Of a stretch of 33,921 bases of DNA, positions 25,956-31,940 are shown piece by piece. Each line of letters begins with the position of its first letter. Position 1 is the first letter of the stretch. The stretch is from Actinoalloteichus spitiensis RMV-1378 (GTDB lineage: Bacteria; Actinomycetota; Actinomycetes; Mycobacteriales; Pseudonocardiaceae). The DNA is taken from NCBI RefSeq assembly GCF_000239155.1, contig NZ_AGVX02000216.1:1-33921 (forward strand), in the 5' to 3' direction. The translations under genes were made by a program, and so were the position numbers. A model generated the notes under the pieces. It was not told where the DNA came from, did no database searches, and saw nothing but the letters and a program-made list of their open reading frames with translations.

Positions 25956-26588
25956 TCACTCGTCCGTGCTGGCGGAGCGGACCGGCTGGCGGAGGATGGT
26001 GCGCAGTTTCGCCGGCGCCACCCTCCGAAAGTCACTGAGGTAGATCTCGTGGTGCTTGCCCACCATGCGGAGTTCGTTGTCGGGCACGAACTCGTGGTGC
26101 AGCCGGTTGAGCACCGCGGTCTCGTCGTCGAAGGAACCGACGTGCAGGGTCTGGACGCACCGGCCCTCGGACAGCTGTTCCAACCGGACTCCGTCGAGGC
26201 GAGCCGGCGGCTTCCTCGTCCCGACCTGCCGCACGGCCGCGGCGAACATGTCCTGGTCGATCCAGTCGGGAACCATGATCATCATCGTCCAGTCCCACCG
26301 GGACTTGTCCCGTGAGGACGTGAAGGAGTCGAGGTCCTCGGCCCACCACAGGCCTTCCAGCGGCATGACGACGTAGTCCTGCCCGAGGTCCCGCTTGCTG
26401 GCCATCTTCAGCTTGTAGGCGATCGGGTAGAGGGCCTCGACCGCCTCCGAGAACGCCGGCGAGGTGTTCGGGTCCCCGTGGCCGTCGACCATCAGGTACC
26501 GCAGATCAGGTACGTCGATGATCCGGAACTGGTCCTGCTTCGCCTGGTAGGCGTCGAGGCTCCTCTTGAAGTCGATCTTGTTCGTCAT
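25956..26588 (-). CDS. GyrI-like small-molecule-binding domain protein
   Basis: 210 residues from ATG 26588. DFKRSLDAYQAKQDQFRIIDVPDLRYLMVDGHGDPNTSPAFSEAVEALYPIAYKLK is the usual N-terminus of stand-alone GyrI-like/SOUL-related proteins. WWAEDL, WDWTMMIMVPDWID and the closing HHEIYLSDFRRVAPAKLRTILRQPV match the same group. These barrels bind hydrophobic cations or drugs; some hydrolyse cyclopropanoid toxins, others act as drug scavengers. The gene starts inside the PadR regulator gene, overlapping it by 83 bases, so the two are translationally linked and probably co-induced. Confidence 0.88.
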   Translation of the reverse strand: MTNKIDFKRSLDAYQAKQDQFRIIDVPDLRYLMVDGHGDPNTSPAFSEAVEALYPIAYKLKMASKRDLGQDYVVMPLEGLWWAEDLDSFTSSRDKSRWDWTMMIMVPDWIDQDMFAAAVRQVGTRKPPARLDGVRLEQLSEGRCVQTLHVGSFDDETAVLNRLHHEFVPDNELRMVGKHHEIYLSDFRRVAPAKLRTILRQPVRSASTDE

Positions 26589-27105
26589 CGGTCACCCGGA
26601 CTCGCTCGGCGAGCCACGACCTTTCCGCCTCGAGGAGGCTCAGTGAGTACGAGAAGACCTCCCGCGCCGGGAGCGGGAGGGGGACTGGGGCGGCCTCGGC
26701 GGCGCGAATGCCGATGAGGCGCGCCTCCACCTGGGTCAGGCGGCTTCGGAGGGCCTGTGCGTACTCCTCGTCGGAGAGCAGGGGCAGGTTCGCCACTCCG
26801 ACCAGCAGTGGGTTCGTCGCGGGCTGCAGCTCGGTGACCAGGGCGAGCGCGGTATCCCGCGCGGCCTGGCGACCCTCCCCGGTGGCGTGGAAGACCCGTC
26901 GGGACCTCGCGGTCGCGGGGGCGTCCGGCACGTGGACCAGCCCGCGCTTCTCCAGCCTGGTGAGCAGGTAGTAGATCGAGGAGAAGCCGATGTCGGTCCA
27001 CTGGCGGATGCCGCGCTGCTCGATGACCCGTTCCAGGTCGTAGCCGTGCTGAGGTCGTTCGATGACCAGGCCCAGCACTGTCAGCTCCGCTGGTGTGAGC
27101 TCCAT
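26506..27105 (-). CDS. PadR-family transcriptional regulator
   Basis: 199 residues from ATG 27105. The winged helix reads LTPAELTVLGLVIERPQHGYDLERVIEQRGIRQWTDIGFSSIYYLLTRLEKRGLVHVP. The C-terminal dimer helices include DEEYAQALRSRLTQVEARLIGIRAAE and REVFSYSLSLLEAERSWLAERV. The last about 27 residues (TDDEQDRLQEEPRRLPGEAGPVPDHRRT) lie in the overlap with the GyrI-like gene and look unlike family tails, so the true end may have shifted. It is probably leaderless: TAGAAT (27117-27112) ends 6 bases before ATG and is part of a 16-bp palindrome, which makes autorepression likely. Confidence 0.9.
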   Translation of the reverse strand: MELTPAELTVLGLVIERPQHGYDLERVIEQRGIRQWTDIGFSSIYYLLTRLEKRGLVHVPDAPATARSRRVFHATGEGRQAARDTALALVTELQPATNPLLVGVANLPLLSDEEYAQALRSRLTQVEARLIGIRAAEAAPVPLPLPAREVFSYSLSLLEAERSWLAERVRVTDDEQDRLQEEPRRLPGEAGPVPDHRRT

Positions 27106-27111
27106 GGCGCT

Positions 27112-27127
27112 ATTCTAGTACTAGAAT
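27112..27127. promoter_or_regulatory. 16-bp perfect palindrome, PadR operator candidate
   Basis: ATTCTAGTACTAGAAT is fully self-complementary and unusually AT-rich for this region. It overlaps the -10 box of the PadR gene and lies 6 bases before its ATG, an ideal autorepression site. Confidence 0.7.
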
Positions 27128-27230
27128 GAGCGGATCCGTGACCGTGAGGCCTCTGGCGAGGCGTGCGCACTGCGGGGCCGAGCAGGCGGAGAGATCAGCG
27201 AGACGGCGGGCGGCCTGCGGCAGGCGGTCG

Positions 27231-28136
27231 TCAGTGGTGGTGTTCGGCGGGCGCCGTCGAGTGTGGTCTGTCCCTCGGGAGATCCGGGGAACCCGCCGGG
27301 GCCGAGCCGGCGAGGAGCCGTAATGCGTGGGCCGAGCTGGACCCGGGCTCCGTGTCGTAGACCAGCAGGGTCTGGTCCGGGTCGTCGCCCGGTGCGAACG
27401 CCTGGTAGGTGATCGTGAGGTCTCCGACCACCGGGTGGTGGTACCGCTTCGTGCCGATGCCGCGCTCGTGCACCCGGTTGCGTGCCCAGAGGCTCCTGAA
27501 CTCCGGGCTGCGGATCGACAGATGACCGACGAGCTGACCCAACTCGGGGTCCTCGGGATGCCTTCCGGCGTCCATCCGGAGCATGGCCGCCGTGTCGGCG
27601 GCGACCCGGGGCCAGTCCACGTAGAGCTCCCGAGCGTGCGGATCGAGGAACACGAAACGTGCCTGGTTCCGTTCGGGAGCGGGCATCTCGGCGAAGTCCG
27701 CGATGAGGAGCGCGGCGAGCCGGTTCTGCCCGAGGACGTCCAGCCGACGGCCCAGGACGAACGCCGGTCGGAGCACCGCCTCCAGGTCGTCCAGCAGTGC
27801 CCGCGTCGCGGGGTGCAACCGCTGCCTCGGCCAGGCACGCCGGCGGCGCGCCGGCACCGGTCGCGCGATGGTGTGCAGGTGCGCGCGCTCGGCCTCGTCA
27901 AGACACAGGGCATCGGCGAGGGCATCGAGCACTTGCGGGGAGGCGCTCCTGCTCCGGCCCTGCTCGAGACGCGTGTAGTAGTCGACGCTGACGCCGGCCA
28001 GCATCGCGAGCTCCTCGCGTCGCAGTCCCTCGACCCGCCGCCGGCCCGCACCTCGGATGCCGGCCTGTTCCGGTGAGAGCCGAGCGCGCGCCGCGCGCAG
28101 GTAGTCGGCTAGGCGCGGCTCGAGGTGGTGGGGCAC
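27231..28136 (-). CDS. XRE-family regulator with MmyB-like ligand domain
   Basis: 301 residues from GTG 28136; the frame is longer upstream but that part is not protein-like. The N-terminal HTH is LADYLRAARARLSPEQAGI...GLRREELAMLAGVSVDYYTRLEQGRSRSASPQVLDALADALCLDEAERAHL. The LRREELAMLAGVSVDYYTRLEQGR signature is typical of actinobacterial regulators with a C-terminal MmyB-like/PAS ligand pocket, here ALLDDLEAVLRPAFVLGRRLDVLGQNRLAALL, MLRMDAGRHPEDPELGQLVGHLSIRSPEFRSLWARNRV and LTITYQAFAPGDDPDQTLLVYDTEPGSSSAHALRLL. It is divergent from a short-chain dehydrogenase, the usual partner of this class, whose expression it probably controls. Confidence 0.93.
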   Translation of the reverse strand: MPHHLEPRLADYLRAARARLSPEQAGIRGAGRRRVEGLRREELAMLAGVSVDYYTRLEQGRSRSASPQVLDALADALCLDEAERAHLHTIARPVPARRRRAWPRQRLHPATRALLDDLEAVLRPAFVLGRRLDVLGQNRLAALLIADFAEMPAPERNQARFVFLDPHARELYVDWPRVAADTAAMLRMDAGRHPEDPELGQLVGHLSIRSPEFRSLWARNRVHERGIGTKRYHHPVVGDLTITYQAFAPGDDPDQTLLVYDTEPGSSSAHALRLLAGSAPAGSPDLPRDRPHSTAPAEHHH

Positions 28137-28293
28137 AGCTCGAGTGTCCCAAGCCCTCCGCCGGCCGCAAGGGAGGAAGGGGGCCCAGACTGTCCCAGGA
28201 AACGGCGGGCCTTCGCCGAAGCTCGCCTCCGCACCGACCATGAACCAGGAGCGGCCGCGCGGCGCGGAACCCCCGTCGAAAGGAAGCACTGAC

Positions 28294-29133
28294 ATGTCTG
28301 TTTGGTTGATCACCGGTGCTGGCCGGGGCCTCGGTCTCGAGATCGCCCGGGTCGCTCTCTCCTCGGGTGAGCATGTCGCGCTGGCCGCGCGGCGCCCCGA
28401 GAACTTGCCCGAGGATGTCCGTCACCACCCGAACGCGTTGCTGGTGCGCCTCGACGTGACCGACGAGGCGCGGACCAGCGCGGCCGTGGCCGAGGTCATC
28501 GACCGGTTCGGCTCGGTCGACGTGCTCGTCAACAACGCCGGCCGCGGCCTGCTCGGCGCGCTCGAGGAGATCACCGACGCCGAGGCACGCGCGCTGTTCG
28601 ACGTGAACGTCTTCGGCCTCATCAACACCACTCGTGCCGTGCTGCCGAGCATGCGTGCGGCAGGCAGGGGCAAGCTCGTCCACATCGGGTCCCGGTCCGG
28701 CTTCGAGGGCGAGCCGGGCGTCAGCATCTACTCCGCCTCCAAGTTCGCGGTCGCCGGGATCAGCGAAGCCCTCGCGGCCGAGCTCGCGCCCTTCGGTATC
28801 CAAAGCATGGTCGTCGAGCCCGGCGTGTTCCGCACCGACTTCCTCGATGCTTCCTCGGTACAGCTGCCAGGAAGCCGCATCACCGACTACGACGACACCC
28901 CGGCCCACGTCACCCTCGACTGGGCGGAGGAGGCGAACCACAAGCAGCTCGGGGACCCGGTCAAGGGTGCCGCTTTCATCTACCGGGTCGCCTCCGGCGA
29001 CAAGCTCCCCCTGCACCTGCCCGTTGGCCAGGACGCACTGGACCGCCGCTGCGCCATGACCGAACGCATCGAACGCGAGACCGCTCCCTGGCGCGAAGCC
29101 TCGGCTGCCACCGCGCACACGGACAGCGGCTGA
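28294..29133 (+). CDS. Short-chain dehydrogenase/reductase
   Basis: 279 residues from ATG 28294, with AGGA about 9 bases upstream. Classical SDR: cofactor motif TGAGRGLG (7-14), NNAG at 80-83, catalytic Ser133 (HIGSRSG), Tyr146 and Lys150 (YSASK), and VEPGVFRTDF. The D54 in RLDVTD and R33-R34 after the second strand suggest NADP(H). It reduces a carbonyl or oxidises an alcohol; the substrate is unknown. About 30 residues longer than the shortest SDRs at the C-terminus (PLHLPVGQDALDRRCAMTERIERET), normal for this subgroup. It faces the XRE/MmyB-type regulator at 27231-28136. Confidence 0.94.
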   Translation: MSVWLITGAGRGLGLEIARVALSSGEHVALAARRPENLPEDVRHHPNALLVRLDVTDEARTSAAVAEVIDRFGSVDVLVNNAGRGLLGALEEITDAEARALFDVNVFGLINTTRAVLPSMRAAGRGKLVHIGSRSGFEGEPGVSIYSASKFAVAGISEALAAELAPFGIQSMVVEPGVFRTDFLDASSVQLPGSRITDYDDTPAHVTLDWAEEANHKQLGDPVKGAAFIYRVASGDKLPLHLPVGQDALDRRCAMTERIERETAPWREASAATAHTDSG

Positions 29134-29422
29134 CCCCACGAGGGGCCCCTTCGAACCGCGTCCAGGTCCGCTCGTCCACGACCGGAGACGAGAGCCGCCG
29201 CGCTCTTCGTCCGCCGAGCGGTGTCGACGCCCTGATGCGAGGGAGGGCCTTCGAGCATGAGCCGGCCAACCGCCTGCCGTTCGCCGCCCGCCCTTTCCGG
29301 AGCCCCTCCGGAGAGGGCCCGCACCTGCCAGGAGCCACCACGCTGCTCGACGCGGCCCCGGGGTCGGGCACGTTACGCGGACGAGTCGAGGCCATGAGCG
29401 CACCCAAGGTGGCACCCATGGA
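29134..29422. other. Non-coding stretch before the element junction
   Basis: No gene recognised. AGGGGCCCCT shortly after the dehydrogenase stop may act as a terminator. The region should be the chromosomal flank just outside the integrated element. Confidence 0.4.
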
Positions 29423-30841
29423 TCAACTTCGTTGACCCCTGTTCAGCTGTTCTCCCAGGTCACGGGTGGTGGGGCAGGTGGGGCTCGAACCCACGGCCAA
29501 GGGATTATGAGTCCCCTGCGCGGCATCGCTGCACAGCGCAGGTCGGGGAGGCGTTGAGCGCGCGGCCCCTCGCCCTGAAGGCTCCCCTGGGAGCACGTTC
29601 ATGGACAAGTGGCATGGACAGGTGCCCGCACCGGCCCTCCCGACCCGGCGACCACGCCGAAGGGGAAGCTCCCGCCTCACACGAAGATCCAGCTTCTGCG
29701 CGGACGTGAGCAGCCTGACTGATCCGAGTCGCGCCGCGCCCTTCCTCGCTTCCTCGGACTCCCGTTGTGCGTCTTGGTAGTAGCCATCGTCGTGGTACGC
29801 CTGAGCGAGATTGATCGAGATCGAGACGTACGCCCGCTGGAAAGTCCGGTCCATGCCTGCTCTCGTGCTGCTGAGGAGGTCCAGGGATACGTGTTGGCTC
29901 TGGTAGCTCAGGGCGGATATGCGCCAGCGAATCAGGTGGGATCGATCATAGACGATGAACGGCGTCTCGGCTTGATTTCGTTCTTCGGGTAGCAGGCTCT
30001 CCGCGCGGTCGAAAGTCCTGATGCTCGAATCGGTTTCTCCCTTCTTGGCCAGCGCCTCTCCGTGTGCTGCGGCGAGCCAGGAGGCCAGCAACGGAGGGGT
30101 CCTGGTGGCGGCGAGATGGCATGCGGATGCCGTCATCTCGGTAGCCAGATCGATGTCTCCCGTGTCCAGGAGCACGACCGCTTGGCTGGCCTGAGCAAAG
30201 GACTCCAATGACCGGTCCTCCGCGTCGCGGGATACGGCACGAGCTCGGTTGTAGTGGTCCCACGCCTCGCGTATGTCTCCCTGGTCGAGTGACTGCCAGG
30301 CCGCGAGGGTCAGTGCGTCTACCAGAATCCGTGAAAGCTGTCGTCGTTTCCTGCTGTTGAAAAGGTCCCTCAGTAGTGCTTCCAGGTGGCTGATCTGTAT
30401 TCGCAATTCGGGTAGGAGGAAGGACGCTCCGAACTGACGGTCGAGGGTGCGGGTGATCTCCAGTCGTTGGCGGAGTAGTGCAAGCGACGTGTCGTCAAGG
30501 CTTCGGGCGCGGGCGAGGCGCGCTCGGAGTTCCTCGGCGGCTTCCTCGTGGTTCGCCTCGTGTCGCACCGGCTCGTGCGCTGGGCTGAGGAGTTCGTCCA
30601 CGGATCGTTCGAAGAGTGCCTCCAGCAGGCGACGGGTGGAGGGGCGGAGCGGTCCCAGGGGGCTTCCGTCGGCCCTGCGTCCACTGGACAGGCGCTGGAC
30701 GTGGCGGACGCTCAGTGTGGCGTTGATGCCGTGTTCCCGGGCGAAGCGTTCGGCTTCCTCGCTGAACTCCTCCGCCGTCTGCCCGCGCTGGCGGATCAGC
30801 TCACCCATGACGGTTCGACCCGTGCCGGTGATTCGGTCCAT
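29423..30841 (-). CDS. HTH/tetratricopeptide-like regulator of the integrated element
   Basis: 472 residues from ATG 30841. The N-terminus (VMGELIRQRGQTAEEFSEEAERFAREHGINATLSVRHVQRLSSGRRADGSPLGPLRPSTRRLLEALFERSVDELLSP) is the helix-turn-helix of a large actinomycete family. A helical repeat region follows (about 100-385: ALTLAAWQSLDQGDIREAWDHYNRARAVSRDAEDRSLESFAQASQAVVLLDTGDIDLA..., SISINLAQAYHDDGYYQDAQRESEEARKGA). The recognisable protein ends near residue 390; the tail has no family look. From about residue 440 it is translated from the tRNA fragment (AQGTHNPLAVGSSPTCPTT), and the stop is in flanking chromosome. GC appears lower than the chromosomal genes. It probably controls transfer genes; divergent from the small-gene operon, with two operator-like repeats between. 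Confidence 0.8.
   Translation of the reverse strand: MDRITGTGRTVMGELIRQRGQTAEEFSEEAERFAREHGINATLSVRHVQRLSSGRRADGSPLGPLRPSTRRLLEALFERSVDELLSPAHEPVRHEANHEEAAEELRARLARARSLDDTSLALLRQRLEITRTLDRQFGASFLLPELRIQISHLEALLRDLFNSRKRRQLSRILVDALTLAAWQSLDQGDIREAWDHYNRARAVSRDAEDRSLESFAQASQAVVLLDTGDIDLATEMTASACHLAATRTPPLLASWLAAAHGEALAKKGETDSSIRTFDRAESLLPEERNQAETPFIVYDRSHLIRWRISALSYQSQHVSLDLLSSTRAGMDRTFQRAYVSISINLAQAYHDDGYYQDAQRESEEARKGAARLGSVRLLTSAQKLDLRVRRELPLRRGRRVGRAGAGTCPCHLSMNVLPGEPSGRGAARSTPPRPALCSDAAQGTHNPLAVGSSPTCPTTRDLGEQLNRGQRS
29467..29520 (-). tRNA. Partial tRNA-Met-like (CAU) 3' fragment, attachment-site scar
   Basis: On the minus strand an anticodon arm GGGGA-CTCATAA-TCCCT, a variable region, a T arm GTGGG-TTCGAGC-CCCAC and the acceptor 3' strand CTGCCCC-A-CCA are all intact. 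The 5' partner GGGGCAG and a normal D arm are missing upstream. It is therefore not a functional tRNA but the 3' portion duplicated when an element integrated into a tRNA gene, i.e. one att site. The intact tRNA should lie at the element's other end, right of the window. Anticodon CAU fits elongator Met (or Ile2). Exact core limits need the other end. Confidence 0.8.
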
Positions 30842-30868
30842 CGCGCTGCCTGCCTTTCCGGGTCAGGG

Positions 30869-30955
30869 GATCAGCGCTGAACAGCATAGGTCGTCAGAGG
30901 GCGCGAAAGGTCGCAACCAGGTCGTTTCCTGTCGAAGTAGTGTGATCAACGCTGA
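30869..30955. promoter_or_regulatory. Two operator-like repeats in the element's divergent promoter
   Basis: GATCAGCGCTGA (30869-30880) and GATCAACGCTGA (30944-30955) match at 11 of 12 bases, 75 bases apart. The first contains the perfect palindrome TCAGCGCTGA. One lies near each divergent gene, so the element's regulator could bind both. Confidence 0.6.
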
Positions 30956-30994
30956 CTTCTGCTGTTGCTCGTACTTGTGACAGGAGGAGTCGGG

Positions 30995-31309
30995 GTGTCA
31001 GGAGACGAGACCGCTGCCCGCAGAGTGGAGCGGTTGTGGACAACATGGGTGACTTGCCTCTCGGACGGTCTGGACCACGCCGTCACCGACCAGGAGTACG
31101 CCCAGGGGCGGCAGGCCGGGAGCTACACGGCCGTCTGCGGGGTCACGCTGCTTGCCGCCCCTCTGATCAGCCCACCGCTGCCGTTGTGCGGCCGGTGCCT
31201 GAACACCGTCCGAGCCGCCCGGTCTGCGGCTCGACCGCCGAGTCCTCCGCGACGGGGGCCGCTCGGCTGGCTGCGGGGCTGGACGCGGGGCGGCGGTCGC
31301 CGTGGCTGA
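30995..31309 (+). CDS. Small cysteine-containing protein of the integrated element
   Basis: 104 residues from GTG 30995, preceded by AGGAGGAG at about 7 bases. The recognisable part is RRVERLWTTWVTCLSDGLDHAVTDQEYAQGRQAGSYTAVCGVTLLAAPLISPPLPLCGRCLNTVRAA. The pattern C-G...P-P...C-x2-C looks like a zinc site. The C-terminal third is Arg/Pro/Gly rich. I recall similar short proteins next to TraSA-type genes in actinomycete elements, with no known function. It overlaps the next gene by 8 bases, the first of three coupled genes. Confidence 0.75.
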   Translation: MSGDETAARRVERLWTTWVTCLSDGLDHAVTDQEYAQGRQAGSYTAVCGVTLLAAPLISPPLPLCGRCLNTVRAARSAARPPSPPRRGPLGWLRGWTRGGGRRG

Positions 31310-31544
31310 CCCGATCCTGCTCATCGTTCGGCTGCTACCAGGTCTGGTGGGGGAAACACGTCGAACCTGTCATCTGATCCCCATCTACCGGCATGTCCCA
31401 CTACCCCGGGCACTGACCGCCTACTGCGGGCACCGGTTCGACGTGGACACGGTGGAGCCCTTGTGGCGGATCACCGGGATGCCGTGCAACGCCTGCCTGG
31501 CCCGCAGCCCTGGCCCGAACCTCGAACTGGGTGGCTCGCGGTGA
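31302..31544 (+). CDS. Small cysteine-containing protein, second of coupled trio
   Basis: 80 residues from GTG 31302, inside the end of the previous gene. It reads HLIPIYRHVPLPRALTAYCGHRFDVDTVEPLWRITGMPCNACLARSPG in its core. C-G-H plus C-x2-C (YCGHRF, MPCNAC) again suggests a zinc-binding site, echoing the previous protein's CG...CGRC. The two may be related halves of one functional unit. No characterised family recognised. Its stop overlaps the start of the next gene (GTGA). Confidence 0.7.
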   Translation: MADPILLIVRLLPGLVGETRRTCHLIPIYRHVPLPRALTAYCGHRFDVDTVEPLWRITGMPCNACLARSPGPNLELGGSR

Positions 31545-31798
31545 TCCGGCGGTGGTTGCGGTGGCTCCGGCGGGCGGGCCGGCATCGGGGTGATCGCAGG
31601 TCGGTCAGCGTGCCGGAACTCGTCTCGCGGGCGACCGCGTCCGGGGCGGCGGTCCGGTTGGCGTGGAAGGCCGAGGAGGTGGACAGCGCGGGGTTGGTGC
31701 GGCCCTACGCGCAGAACCAGATCGCCACCGCGATCCTGCCCGTGTTGACGGGTGTGACGGACTCCGAACACGGCACTCACCCTTGGCGGAAGGACTGA
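31541..31798 (+). CDS. Small hypothetical protein, third of coupled trio
   Basis: 85 residues from GTG 31541 in the GTGA overlap with the preceding stop. The sequence starts with a basic region, IRRWLRWLRRAGRHRGDRRS, then PELVSRATASGAAVRLAWKAEEVDSAGLVRPYAQNQIATAILPVLTGVTDSEHGTHPWRKD. No family recognised, no cysteines, no membrane segment. The tight coupling argues for a real gene. The first copy of the TGTGACGG repeat (31753-31760) lies inside its 3' end. Confidence 0.65.
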   Translation: MIRRWLRWLRRAGRHRGDRRSVSVPELVSRATASGAAVRLAWKAEEVDSAGLVRPYAQNQIATAILPVLTGVTDSEHGTHPWRKD

Positions 31799-31922
31799 GA
31801 ACGCGCGATCAGACAGACGTCCGTTGGACCCGTCACACCCGTCACAGCGCGGGGAGACGCTGGTCAGCGCGGTGGGCGGCCCGTCACACCCTGTCTCGGT
31901 GTGACGGGCCGCCCTGTGACGC
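31753..31922. repeat. Cluster of TGTGACGG octamers, candidate transfer site
   Basis: TGTGACGG or its complement occurs exactly at 31753-31760, 31830-31837, 31839-31846, 31881-31888 and 31900-31907, with a 7/8 copy at 31915-31922: six in 170 bases, in both orientations. Streptomyces TraB-type translocases recognise plasmid-specific 8-bp repeats in the clt locus, which usually lies beside the gene. That makes this a candidate, but two of the copies are also arms of the hairpin at 31874-31914. Confidence 0.6.
31874..31914. terminator. 17-bp perfect hairpin between convergent element genes
   Basis: GGGCGGCCCGTCACACC (31874-31890) and its exact complement (31898-31914) flank a 7-base loop, between the coupled trio and the convergent translocase gene. 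It can end transcription from both sides. It also carries two TGTGACGG repeats, so it may have a second role. Confidence 0.75.
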
Positions 31923-31940
31923 CGTGACACCTCCCAGGTT

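Noticed and set aside
29467-29540. Functional tRNA-Met gene
   Set aside because: The acceptor stem 5' strand and a normal D arm are absent in the expected place, so it cannot fold as a complete tRNA.
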